Positions 44,437 to 52,547 of a stretch of DNA of 64,000 nucleotides are shown here, in pieces. Position numbers and translations under genes: made by a program. The number at the start of each line of letters is the position of its first letter. Position 1 is the first letter of the stretch. The stretch is from NCBI RefSeq assembly GCF_030695085.1, contig NZ_JAUYTS010000231.1, forward strand, positions 1 to 64,000, given 5' to 3'. The notes beneath the pieces were generated by a model. It was not told where the DNA came from, did not search any database, and saw only the letters and a program-made list of their open reading frames with translations. The stretch comes from Falsiroseomonas sp. GTDB lineage: Bacteria; Pseudomonadota; Alphaproteobacteria; Acetobacterales; Acetobacteraceae.

Positions 44437-45144
44437 TCAGCCCAGCCGCGCGACCGCCGCCAGTTCCGCCCGCAACTCCGCAATACCCTGCCCCGTTTCG
44501 CTGCTCGTCACCAGCATCAGGGGGTGCGCCGCCGTTCTTTTTTTAACCAGAGACTCAAGTTCTTTAATGCGCTTTTCCAGCTGCGCCTTCTTCACGTCAT
44601 CGACCTTGGTGATGCAGATCTGGAAGGCGACCGCGGCATCGGACAGCAGTTCGATCGCGGCGCGGTCGGCGGGCTTGATCTCCACCCGGGCATCCATCAG
44701 CAGCAGCACGCGCCGCAGCGTCGGCCGGCCGCGCAGGAAATCGAACATCAGGCCCTGCCAATCCTCCTTCAGCGTCTTGGAGGCCTTGGCGTAGCCATAG
44801 CCGGGCATGTCCACCAGCGTGAGCTGGCCCTCGTCACAACGGAAGAAGTTCAGCTGCCGGGTGCGGCCCGGCGTCACGGAAACCCGCGCCAGCGCCTTCT
44901 GCCCGGTCAGCGCATTCAGCAGCGAGGATTTGCCCACATTGGACCGGCCGCAGAAGGCCACCTCCGGCCCCGCCAGGGGCGGCAGCTGGTTGATGGCCTG
45001 GGAGGCGTAGAAGAAGGTGCAGGGGCGCGCGAACAGCAGGCGCCCGGCCTCGATCAGGCCGGCGCGCTGCTCATCATCCACCGCCTCCGCCAAGCCGCCC
45101 GGGGGAAGCTCAATCGGGGTGCCAGAGGGGGTGGTGATGATCAC
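44437..45144 (-). CDS. engB: ribosome biogenesis GTPase YihA/EngB (YsxC)
   Basis: An essential TRAFAC GTPase needed for 50S assembly. The 235 residues carry G1 GRSNVGKSSLLN, G2 in T-P-G-R-T-R-Q, G3 D-M-P-G-Y-G-Y-A, G4 T-K-V-D and G5 S-S-E-T-G-Q-G. The frame continues far upstream inside yidC; the GTG at 45144 overlapping the yidC stop (GTGA) is the likely start and fits the family length. Confidence 0.95.
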   Translation of the reverse strand: MIITTPSGTPIELPPGGLAEAVDDEQRAGLIEAGRLLFARPCTFFYASQAINQLPPLAGPEVAFCGRSNVGKSSLLNALTGQKALARVSVTPGRTRQLNFFRCDEGQLTLVDMPGYGYAKASKTLKEDWQGLMFDFLRGRPTLRRVLLLMDARVEIKPADRAAIELLSDAAVAFQICITKVDDVKKAQLEKRIKELESLVKKRTAAHPLMLVTSSETGQGIAELRAELAAVARLG

Positions 45145-47012
45145 TTCTTGCCCTTCGGTGCCGGCTTGGGGGCGGCGATGGCCGCCGCCGGCTTCGCCGG
45201 GGCTGGCGCGGCTGCGGCGCGAGCCTGCCGCTTCTTGTCCGTCCGCATGATGTAGTACTGCTGGGCGATGGAAAGCAGGTTGTTCCAGGTCCAGTAGATC
45301 ACCAGGCCGGCCGGGAAGCTGGCCAGCATGAAGGTGAAGATCAGCGGCATCCAGGCGAAGATCTTGGCCTGGATGGGGTCCGGCGGCGTCGGGTTCAGCT
45401 TGAACTGCAGCCACATCGTGATGCCCATCGCGATGGCCCAGGCCGGCATGTGCAGGAAGCTGGACAATTGCGTCGGGTCGTAGGGCAGGATGCCGAACAG
45501 GTTGAACAGGTTGGTCGGATCGGGCGCCGAAAGGTCGCGGATCCAGCCGAAGAACGGCGCGTGCCGCATTTCGATGGTGACGAACAGCACCTTGTACAGC
45601 GCGAAGAACACCGGGATCTGCAACAGGATGGGCAGGCAGCCGGATGCCGGGTTCACCTTCTCCGACCGGTACAGCGCCATCATCTCGGCCTGCGCCTTGG
45701 CGGGGTCGTCCTTGTAGCGCTCCCGCACCTCCGTCATTTTCGGCGCCAGCACCTTCATGCGGGCCATGGAGGTGTAGGCCTTGCTGGCCAGCGGGAAGAA
45801 GGCAAGCTTCAGGCCCAGGGTGAAGACCAGGATCGCCACGCCGAAATTGCCGAAGATGCCGAACAGCCAGTCGATCGCGTAGAAGAACGGCTTGGTGATC
45901 CAGTAGAACCAGCCGAAGTCGATCGCCTTGTCGAAACCCTCGATACCCAGGTTGTCGGCGTAGCCATCCAGCAGGCGCACTTCCTTGGCGCCCGCGAACA
46001 GCCGCGTGGCGAGGCCCGCGACGGCCCCTGGCGCCACGGTCTGCACCGCCGGCGGCGCCATATCCACCTGCCAGCGATCCTGGCCACCCTCCGCCGAATG
46101 GCGATAGGCGGAACGGATCTGGGTTGCCTGGTCCATCGGCGTCAGCGCCGTCAGCCAGTATTTGTCGGTGAAGCCGATCCAGCCGCCGGTGGTCTCCTGC
46201 TCCATCGCCGGGCCGCCACGGCGGCGCTCGGCTTCGGATTTGGCGTCGCTGTAGCTCCATTCCGTCAGGCGGCCGCCCAGCACGCCGGTGAAGCCTTCAT
46301 GCAGGATGAAGAAGCCGGCGGTCGGCGGCGTGCGCTCACGCCGCACGCGGGCCCAGGGCAGCACCTGCACCGGCTCCGCGCTGGCATTGCGGACGCTCTG
46401 CTCGGCGGTGAGCATGAAATCTTCGTCGATGCCGAGGCGGATGGTGAATTCCTGGCCCTGGCCATTGTCCCAGCGCAGCGTCAACGGGGTGGTGGGCGTC
46501 AGGCTGTTACCGTCCGCGGTCCAGTCCGTATCCGGGCCGGGCACCTGGGTGCGGCCATCGGCGGCGGTCCAGCCCCACTGGGCAAAATAGGGGTTCGCAT
46601 CGCTGCGCGGCGCCAGCAGGCGCACCAGGGCGCTGTCCGGCCGCACCGTCTCCCGGTAGCCGCGCAGGATGGCGTCATCCAGCCGCGCGCCGCGCAGGCT
46701 GATGCTGCCCTGCAGGCGCGGATTCTCCAGGCGGATGCGCTGTTCCGGCGGCAGACCGGGGGTTACCGCGGCCAGGGTGCTGCCGGGGGCGGCGCCCGGC
46801 TGGGCCAGCGGCGCGCCACCGGCGGGCACCGGCACCGGCGCCTGCGCGACGGGCACGCCCGGGGCGATGGCGCCGGGTGTCGCGGGGGCCTGGGCGGCGA
46901 TTTCCGCCTGGCGGCGCTGCTCCGCCTCCCGCTGCGGGCGGTTCCACAGGTCGAACAACAGCAGGATGCCGACCGAAAGGGCGATGGCGGCGAGGAGACG
47001 CTTCTGGTCCAT
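45141..47012 (-). CDS. yidC: membrane protein insertase YidC
   Basis: Inserts and folds inner-membrane proteins, alone or with SecYEG. The 623 residues contain an N-terminal transmembrane helix (6-22), a Pro/Ala-rich linker (35-85), the periplasmic P1 domain (about 90-350), and five C-terminal helices with N-P-A-S-G-C-L-P-I-L-L-Q-I-P-V-F. The tail is Ala/Pro/Lys-rich, as needed for ribosome contact. It lies between yidD (11 nt) and engB (4-nt overlap). Confidence 0.98.
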   Translation of the reverse strand: MDQKRLLAAIALSVGILLLFDLWNRPQREAEQRRQAEIAAQAPATPGAIAPGVPVAQAPVPVPAGGAPLAQPGAAPGSTLAAVTPGLPPEQRIRLENPRLQGSISLRGARLDDAILRGYRETVRPDSALVRLLAPRSDANPYFAQWGWTAADGRTQVPGPDTDWTADGNSLTPTTPLTLRWDNGQGQEFTIRLGIDEDFMLTAEQSVRNASAEPVQVLPWARVRRERTPPTAGFFILHEGFTGVLGGRLTEWSYSDAKSEAERRRGGPAMEQETTGGWIGFTDKYWLTALTPMDQATQIRSAYRHSAEGGQDRWQVDMAPPAVQTVAPGAVAGLATRLFAGAKEVRLLDGYADNLGIEGFDKAIDFGWFYWITKPFFYAIDWLFGIFGNFGVAILVFTLGLKLAFFPLASKAYTSMARMKVLAPKMTEVRERYKDDPAKAQAEMMALYRSEKVNPASGCLPILLQIPVFFALYKVLFVTIEMRHAPFFGWIRDLSAPDPTNLFNLFGILPYDPTQLSSFLHMPAWAIAMGITMWLQFKLNPTPPDPIQAKIFAWMPLIFTFMLASFPAGLVIYWTWNNLLSIAQQYYIMRTDKKRQARAAAAPAPAKPAAAIAAPKPAPKGKK

Positions 47013-47023
47013 GACGGCCTGAT

Positions 47024-47302
47024 TCAGCCTTTCGTCGGTCGCGGGGCGGCCGTATCTGCCGGCCCCGGGACGTTCGGGGAAGTGAGGGGCACCGGGTCGT
47101 AGCCACCCGGATGCCAGGGGTTGCAGCGCAATACACGGCGCGCGGTCAACCAGCTACCTCGCAGCGCCCCGTGTTCGGCCACCGCCTCCAGCCCGTATTC
47201 GCTGCAATGCGGGTAGAAGCGGCAGTTGCAGCCGATGATCGGCCGCAGGGTGAGCTGGTAGGTGCGGATCGCGCCGCGCAGCAGATGCTGCTGTGGGGTC
47301 AT
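47024..47302 (-). CDS. yidD: membrane protein insertion efficiency factor YidD
   Basis: A small 92-residue membrane-associated protein that assists YidC. The conserved cysteine-containing G-C-N-C-R-F-Y-P-H-C-S-E-Y and the R-C-N-P-W-H-P-G-G-Y-D-P-V-P motif are intact. The ATG overlaps the rnpA stop by 4 nt. Confidence 0.97.
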   Translation of the reverse strand: MTPQQHLLRGAIRTYQLTLRPIIGCNCRFYPHCSEYGLEAVAEHGALRGSWLTARRVLRCNPWHPGGYDPVPLTSPNVPGPADTAAPRPTKG

Positions 47303-47688
47303 GGGACCGACTCCTTGGCCGGGAGCACGCCGCCTGGCGGTTCCTTCGGCGGCAGCACGCCGCCTTGCCGCAGCGCACCGCGCAGGTCGCCCAGCAGGGT
47401 GCGGAAGTCGCGCTCGGCCGTCGCTTCCCGGCCGATCATCACCAGGTCGAAGCCCGGCGGTGCATCCTGGCCAAGCAGCAATCGCGCCGCCTCCCGCAGC
47501 CGCCTTTTGGCGCGGTTGCGGATGACGGCGTTGCCGACTTTCTTGGTGACGGTGAAGCCGACCCGCAGCGGGCCGTCCGTACCCTTCAGAACCTGCACCA
47601 CCACACCCGGCCGCGCTGCGCGCAGACCGCGGGATGCCACAAGCTTGAATTCACGGCGAAGCTTCAGACGGGGCGGGCGCGCCGGCAT
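47299..47688 (-). CDS. rnpA: ribonuclease P protein component
   Basis: The protein subunit of RNase P, which matures tRNA 5' ends. The RNR motif is in V-I-R-N-R-A-K-R-R-L-R-E-A-A-R, with upstream F-T-V-T-K-K-V-G-N-A. Length 129. The last 20 residues repeat G-G-V-L-P-[PA]-K-E twice, from a roughly 15-bp duplication unique to the tail; this part is outside the RNP fold. Confidence 0.96.
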   Translation of the reverse strand: MPARPPRLKLRREFKLVASRGLRAARPGVVVQVLKGTDGPLRVGFTVTKKVGNAVIRNRAKRRLREAARLLLGQDAPPGFDLVMIGREATAERDFRTLLGDLRGALRQGGVLPPKEPPGGVLPAKESVP

Positions 47689-47712
47689 GACACAAGTTTG
47701 CCCGCCGCGATC

Positions 47713-47847
47713 TCAGGCGGAGAGCTTCTTGCGGCCCTTGGACCGGCGATTCGCCAGCACATTCCGCCCGCCGACCGTCGCCGTGCGGGCGCGGAAGCCA
47801 TGGCGGCGCTTCCGGACGAGCTTCGAGGGCTGATAAGTACGCTTCAC
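47713..47847 (-). CDS. rpmH: 50S ribosomal protein L34
   Basis: A 44-residue, very basic large-subunit protein starting (GTG) [11 protein letters not shown] and ending in the conserved K-G-R-K-K-L-S-A. The start codon at 47847 is a GTG with GGGAG 4 nt upstream. It heads the rpmH-rnpA-yidD-yidC-engB cluster. Confidence 0.98.
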   Translation of the reverse strand: MKRTYQPSKLVRKRRHGFRARTATVGGRNVLANRRSKGRKKLSA

Positions 47848-47977
47848 GACACACTCCCGCGGGCTCCGGCCCCAGGCGGCCCAGGGGAGTCTCCCTGGCC
47901 ATTCCTGCACCGGCTGGTATCTAGAGGAAATGCCGGCGGCGGCCCCACAAAACAAGGCCACCCCGGCGAGGCCCGGA

Positions 47978-48007
47978 CGTATAGGGAAGCGCCACCCCTG
48001 CCGTCAA
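47978..48007 (-). promoter_or_regulatory. candidate sigma-70 promoter of rpmH-rnpA-yidD-yidC-engB
   Basis: On the minus strand TTGACG (48002-48007), 18-nt spacer, TATACG (47978-47983) followed by TCCGG. It predicts a leader of about 125 nt before rpmH. The rest of the 47848-48065 gap shows no other feature I can support. Confidence 0.6.
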
Positions 48008-48065
48008 CCGCGCGGATCAGGCATGAGGGCCGCCACATGCAACGCCTCACCCCGCAGATGGAGCC

Positions 48066-49508
48066 ATGATGCCCGATTTCGACCTTGTGGTGATCGGTGC
48101 CGGTGCCGCCGGACTATCCGTCGCCGCCTTCTCCGCGGCCCTTGGCCTCAAGGTGGCACTGGTCGAGCGCGGGCGGATGGGCGGCGATTGCCTGAATTAT
48201 GGCTGCGTGCCGTCCAAGGCGCTGCTGGCCGCGGCCCACGCCGCCCATGCCGCCCGCCGCGCCCACCGATTCGGCGTGCGCCTGCCCGAGCCGGAGATCG
48301 ACTGGGCCGCGCTCCGCCGTCACATCCAGGGCGCCATCGCCCATATCGCGCCGATCGACTCGGAGGCCCGCTTCCGCGGCATGGGGGTGGAGGTGATCCG
48401 CGCCTCGGCGCATTTCGTGGCGCCGGACATGATCGAGGCCGGCGGCCGCCGCCTGACCTTCCGCCGCTGCGTCATCGCCGCCGGCAGCCAGGCGATCGTG
48501 CCGGATATCCCGGGCCTCGGCCCGGTACCCTGGCTGACCAATGAGACGATCTTCGAGCTGGAGGACCCGCCGGGCCACCTGATCATCCTCGGCGGCGGCC
48601 CGATCGGGCTGGAGATGGCGCAGGCGCATGCCCGCCTCGGCTGCCTGGTGACGGTGATCGAGGCCGGGCGGATTGCGGGCCGGGACGACCCGGAACTGGC
48701 CGATGGGCTGCGCCGCGCCCTGACCCGGGATGGGGTGACGCTGCTGGAGGGCGCGAGGCTCGCCCGCGTGACCTCCGACCGGGCCGAGGATGGCGGGCCG
48801 GGGCTTGTGGCGCATCTGGAGGATGGCAGGCAGATCGGCGGCACCCACCTGCTGCTGGCGGTGGGCCGCGCGCCGCGGCTGGCGGGGCTGGATTTGGCGG
48901 CCGGCCAGGTGACGGCGACGAAGCTGGGCATCGCCACCGATGCCGGGCTGCGCTCCACCAGCAACCGAAGGGTCTGGGCGGTGGGCGACATCGCGGACCC
49001 CGCCGGCATCGGCCCGCGCGCCTTCACCCATGTGGCGTCCCAGCATGCCGGCATCCTAGCGCGGCGCATGCTGTTCCGCCTGCCGGCCAAGGTGGATTAT
49101 GCCGCCCTGCCGCGCGTCACCTACACGGACCCGGAACTCGCCCAGATCGGCCTGACGGAGGCCGAGGCGCGCGAGGCGGGCCATGAGGTCACCATCCTGC
49201 GCTTCCCGGTGGCGGAGACCGACCGCGCCGTGGCGGAGGGGATCGAGGAAGGCCTGGTGAAGCTGGTGGTGACGCCGAAGGGCCGGCTGCTCGGCGCCGG
49301 CATCCTGGCGCCGCATGCGGGCGAGATGGCCGGCACCTTCGCTCTGCTGATCGGCCGCAAGCTGCCGCTTTCGGCGCTGGCCGGGCTGGTGCTGCCCTAC
49401 CCGACCCTGGCCGAGGCGGCGAAGCGGGCGGCGGGGGATTTCTATGCGCCGAAGCTGCTCTCACCACTGGTCAAGCGCGTTGTCGGCTTGCTCAAGCGCC
49501 TTCCGTAA
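48066..49508 (+). CDS. FAD-dependent pyridine nucleotide-disulfide oxidoreductase (mercuric-reductase-like)
   Basis: A 480-residue flavoprotein of the dihydrolipoamide dehydrogenase/mercuric reductase fold. FAD motif V-I-G-A-G-A-A-G, redox cysteines C42 and C47 in GGDCLNYGCVPSKAL, NAD motif G-G-G-P-I-G-L-E and C-terminal dimerisation domain are all present. The usual catalytic H-P-T-x-x-E reads Y-P-T-L-A-E (about 449-454), so the general base of lipoamide and glutathione reductases is absent. No N-terminal HMA or C-terminal vicinal cysteines as in true MerA. Substrate unknown. Confidence 0.87.
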   Translation: MMPDFDLVVIGAGAAGLSVAAFSAALGLKVALVERGRMGGDCLNYGCVPSKALLAAAHAAHAARRAHRFGVRLPEPEIDWAALRRHIQGAIAHIAPIDSEARFRGMGVEVIRASAHFVAPDMIEAGGRRLTFRRCVIAAGSQAIVPDIPGLGPVPWLTNETIFELEDPPGHLIILGGGPIGLEMAQAHARLGCLVTVIEAGRIAGRDDPELADGLRRALTRDGVTLLEGARLARVTSDRAEDGGPGLVAHLEDGRQIGGTHLLLAVGRAPRLAGLDLAAGQVTATKLGIATDAGLRSTSNRRVWAVGDIADPAGIGPRAFTHVASQHAGILARRMLFRLPAKVDYAALPRVTYTDPELAQIGLTEAEAREAGHEVTILRFPVAETDRAVAEGIEEGLVKLVVTPKGRLLGAGILAPHAGEMAGTFALLIGRKLPLSALAGLVLPYPTLAEAAKRAAGDFYAPKLLSPLVKRVVGLLKRLP

Positions 49509-49555
49509 GCGAGGCTCGCGCGCAAGATGCTGCAATGCAGAATGAGGGCGCCAAC

Positions 49556-50350
49556 ATGACGAAAAAGCTGGAGGGCCGGGTGGCCCTCGTCACCGGATCC
49601 ACCTCCGGCATCGGCCTGGCCATCGCGCTGGGCTTTGCCCAGTCCGGCGCCAAGGTGATGCTGAACGGCTTCGGCAGCGAGGCCGAGATCGCCCGCGCCC
49701 GCGCCAAGGTGGGCGAGGCGATGGGCGTGGCGGAAGCGCCCTATTCCGGCGCCGACATGTCGAAGCCCGAGGAGATCCGCGCCATGGTCAAGGCCTGCGA
49801 GGCCGAGCTCGGCGCCTGCGACATCCTGGTGAACAATGCCGGCATCCAGTTCGTCTCCCCGGTCGAGGACTTCCCGGATGACAAGTTCGACCGGATCATC
49901 GCCATCAACTTCGCCTCCAACTTCCACGCCATCAAGGCGGCGCTGCCGGGGATGAAGGCGCGGGGCTTCGGGCGGATCGTCAATGTCGCCTCCGCGCACG
50001 GTCTGGTCGCCAGCCCCTACAAGACCGCCTATGTCTCGGCCAAGCACGCCGTGGTCGGGCTGACCAAGTCGGTGGCGCTGGAAGTGGCGCGCGGCCCGGT
50101 GACCTGCAACGCCATCTGCCCCGGCTTCGTCCGCACCCCGCTGGCCGAAGCCCAGGTGAAGCCGCTGGCCGAGAAGCACGGCGTCACCGAGGACAAGGCG
50201 CTGACCGACTTCCTGCTTGACCGCCAGCCGACCAAGCGCTGGGTGGAGGTGGAGGAAGTGGCGGAGATGGCGCTGTTCCTGTGTGGTCCGAACAGCGGCA
50301 GCATCAATGGCACCGCGCTGTCCATCGATGGCGGCTGGACCGCTCAATAA
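49556..50350 (+). CDS. bdhA: 3-hydroxybutyrate dehydrogenase
   Basis: An NAD-dependent SDR that oxidises D-3-hydroxybutyrate to acetoacetate in polyhydroxybutyrate turnover. The 264 residues have T-G-S-T-S-G-I-G, N-N-A-G-I-Q, the catalytic Ser in N-V-A-S-A-H and Y-V-S-A-K. The specific L-V-A-S-P-Y-K-T-A-Y and C-terminal G-T-A-L-S-I-D-G-G-W-T-A-Q agree with BdhA. The start at 49556 is chosen for its GAGGG at 7-nt spacing; 49535 would add seven residues. Confidence 0.93.
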   Translation: MTKKLEGRVALVTGSTSGIGLAIALGFAQSGAKVMLNGFGSEAEIARARAKVGEAMGVAEAPYSGADMSKPEEIRAMVKACEAELGACDILVNNAGIQFVSPVEDFPDDKFDRIIAINFASNFHAIKAALPGMKARGFGRIVNVASAHGLVASPYKTAYVSAKHAVVGLTKSVALEVARGPVTCNAICPGFVRTPLAEAQVKPLAEKHGVTEDKALTDFLLDRQPTKRWVEVEEVAEMALFLCGPNSGSINGTALSIDGGWTAQ

Positions 50351-50441
50351 TGTTCATGCCCTCAAATGGCGGGCGCGGCCTGCGGCCGCTTGCCTTCGCG
50401 CCCTGCACTGTTTCGCAAGGTGAAGCGGGCAGTCTGGGCGC

Positions 50442-50459
50442 GGGCCGCGTTCGCGGCCT
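50442..50459 (+). terminator. hairpin between bdhA and the patatin gene
   Basis: GGCCGC-GTTC-GCGGCC (50443-50458) with a G-T closing pair, in the 169-nt gap after bdhA. Short but stable; no T-run of note. Confidence 0.4.
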
Positions 50460-50519
50460 CGTTCCGCTTAAGTGCGCGGACCGCCAGCGCTTTTGCGGGC
50501 AGGTTTTGAACGGAAACAC

Positions 50520-51632
50520 ATGATCGAACACGAATTCCGCTCAGAGGCGGCCGATACGCTGGGCGCCGCCGGGGCCGCGCCCGGCCCCACCCCGCGCGCC
50601 GCCCGCACCGCCCCAGCAACCCGCCGCATCAATCTGGCGCTGCAGGGCGGTGGCACCCACGGCGCCTTCACCTGGGGGGTGCTGGAGCGGCTGCTGGAGG
50701 AGGAGCGGCTGGAATTCGAGGCCGTCTCCGGCACCTCCGCCGGCGCGATGAACGCGGCCATCTTCGTCCAGGGCCTCTGCCAGGGCGGGCGGGATGGCGC
50801 GCGGCAGGCGCTCGACAGCTTCTGGCGCAATGCCGCCGGGCGCATGGCGAACAGCCCGTTGCAGAACACCCCGCTGGAGAAGGCGATCTGGGGCCACGAC
50901 CTGACCTGGTCCGTCGCCTACCAGACCTTCGAGACGCTGACCCGCGTCATGTCCCCCTACCAGCTCAATCCCACCCCCTTCGAATTCAACCCGCTGCGCC
51001 AGGTGCTGGAGGAGGAGATCCACCCGGAGATCCTGCGCCACGGCAAGGGCCCCAAGCTGTTCATCTCCGCCACCTCCGTCCGCACCGGCAAGCCGCGGGT
51101 CTTCGCGCGGCATGAGGTGACGGTGGACACGCTGCTCGCCTCCGCCTGCCTGCCGCAATTCTTCAAGGCGGTGGAGATCGATGGCGAGCCGTTCTGGGAT
51201 GGCGGCTACCTCGGCAACCCGGCGCTCTGGCCGCTGTACGAACAGGGCGGGCCGCCGGATATCGTGCTGGTGCAGCTCAACCCCATCGTGCGGGACGAGC
51301 TGCCGACGCGGCCGACGGAAATCGTCAACCGGCTGAACGAGATCAGCTTCAACGCATCCCTGATGGCGGAGATGCGCGCCATCGACTTCGTGCAGCGGCT
51401 GCTGGAGGCCGGTCGGCTGGAACAGCCGCGCTACCGCAAGCTGTTCGTCCATTGCATCGAGGACGAGGCCCGGATGCGCGACTTCAAGCTCAGCACCAAG
51501 CTGAACGGGGATTGGGAGTTCCTGATGACCCTGAAGCGTTACGGGCGGGAGGCCGCCGGGCTGTGGCTGGAGGCGCATTTCGACAAGCTCGGCCGCGAGA
51601 GCAGCGTGGATATCCGCGAACGCTTCCTGTGA
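50520..51632 (+). CDS. patatin-like phospholipase family protein
   Basis: A 370-residue patatin-fold serine hydrolase. Oxyanion loop L-Q-G-G-G-T-H-G (41-48), nucleophile S73 in GTSAG, and catalytic Asp in W-D-G-G-Y-L-G-N-P (about 225) form the Ser-Asp dyad. There is no signal peptide; residues 1-36 are Ala/Pro-rich. It lies just downstream of bdhA, a pairing seen in several PHB-storing alphaproteobacteria, so action on storage polymer or granule lipids is possible but unproven. Confidence 0.88.
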   Translation: MIEHEFRSEAADTLGAAGAAPGPTPRAARTAPATRRINLALQGGGTHGAFTWGVLERLLEEERLEFEAVSGTSAGAMNAAIFVQGLCQGGRDGARQALDSFWRNAAGRMANSPLQNTPLEKAIWGHDLTWSVAYQTFETLTRVMSPYQLNPTPFEFNPLRQVLEEEIHPEILRHGKGPKLFISATSVRTGKPRVFARHEVTVDTLLASACLPQFFKAVEIDGEPFWDGGYLGNPALWPLYEQGGPPDIVLVQLNPIVRDELPTRPTEIVNRLNEISFNASLMAEMRAIDFVQRLLEAGRLEQPRYRKLFVHCIEDEARMRDFKLSTKLNGDWEFLMTLKRYGREAAGLWLEAHFDKLGRESSVDIRERFL

Positions 51633-51650
51633 AAAAGCCCCGGTGATGAC

Positions 51651-51697
51651 ATGCCCCCGGCCGGGGCATCGGCTGCGCCTATCGGCCCGAAAGGGCC
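51651..51697 (+). terminator. double hairpin after the patatin gene
   Basis: Two stems follow the stop at 51632: ATGCCCC with GGGGCAT (51651-51657/51663-51669) and GGCCC with GGGCC around a GAAA tetraloop (51684-51697), the latter followed by TTC. Together they are a plausible terminator of the patatin transcript. Confidence 0.55.
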
Positions 51698-51765
51698 TTC
51701 GGATTGGAGGTGCGGCGCCCGGAAGCGCTTGATCCGCCCAGCGAAACCAAGCTGGAGATCAGGCC

Positions 51766-52164
51766 ATGAACGATACTGCACCGGGCTATGGGAAGTGGGA
51801 CCTCGACTTCATCATGCCGGAAGTCCCGGCACAGGGGCGCTGGCGCGGCGGCCCGCTGAACCACCGGCTGCGTGAGGGAAACGAGACCCTGATCTGGCAC
51901 CCCGGCGATGGCAGCCGGGTGATCTCGGTGCAGGAAGGCGTCCATACCCTGCAGCTCGACGATACCGACCGCACGCTGGAACAGGTACTGGCCGCCATCC
52001 GGGTGGAACCGAATTCCGCCGGCAAGCCCCGGCTGCTGCTGGGGGAGATCGGCGTGGCCGGCGTGCGCGGCACCATCGCGCTGGGTGAGGAACAGATCCG
52101 CTTCGCCGGGGTGCGGCGCATCGTCATCGGCGGCTACAGCGCCTATCCGGCGCGCGGCGGCTGA
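51766..52164 (+). CDS. hypothetical protein
   Basis: A 132-residue protein with no signal peptide or membrane segment. It mixes a charged N-terminal half with a Gly/Val-rich C-terminal half (L-L-L-G-E-I-G-V-A-G-V-R-G-T-I, then I-V-I-G-G-Y). I do not recognise a family. GGAG precedes the ATG by about 9 nt. Its last 22 nt overlap the end of the convergent DUF3293 gene, which argues for a tight but genuine boundary. Confidence 0.65.
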   Translation: MNDTAPGYGKWDLDFIMPEVPAQGRWRGGPLNHRLREGNETLIWHPGDGSRVISVQEGVHTLQLDDTDRTLEQVLAAIRVEPNSAGKPRLLLGEIGVAGVRGTIALGEEQIRFAGVRRIVIGGYSAYPARGG

Positions 52165-52547
52165 ACCGCCCAGCGCAGCCGCGCCGGCTGGCGCGGCGCG
52201 ACGGTGACGATGGCCCATTGCCGGAAGCGCCGCGCCAGCACCGCCAGGCGGCGCGGGTCGCCTTCCAACAGAAGGTGGTGCTCGGCCCAGCCCTTGGCCC
52301 GGCCCCAGCCCTCCGCCAGCAGCCGCCCGCGCGCCGACTGGTGCAGGCGGGCCTGCATGCGGTGGTTCCAGCCCTGCGGCATGCGGCGGCTGAGCGGGTT
52401 CCAGGCGGTGATGAAGCCGGCCTGAGCCACACCATGCCGCGCCAGCAGCGCATCCACCGCCGCGCTGCGCCGGCCGATGCGTGCCACAGCGCCCGCAGCC
52501 TCATAGGCCGTGGCGCGGAAGGCGCGGAGAGGTGGCGCGCGCCTCAC
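52143..52547 (-). CDS. DUF3293 domain-containing protein
   Basis: A 134-residue cytosolic protein with F-I-T-A-W-N-P-L-S-R-R-M near residue 45, the hallmark of DUF3293, a small uncharacterised bacterial family. It starts inside the end of the rRNA methyltransferase gene (4-nt ATGA overlap), so the two are co-translated. Function unknown. Confidence 0.75.
   Translation of the reverse strand: MRRAPPLRAFRATAYEAAGAVARIGRRSAAVDALLARHGVAQAGFITAWNPLSRRMPQGWNHRMQARLHQSARGRLLAEGWGRAKGWAEHHLLLEGDPRRLAVLARRFRQWAIVTVAPRQPARLRWAVQPPRAG

Noticed and set aside
47848-48065. Replication origin next to rpmH
   Set aside because: No dnaA gene, no cluster of DnaA boxes and no AT-rich unwinding region; the gap is explained by the rpmH promoter and leader.
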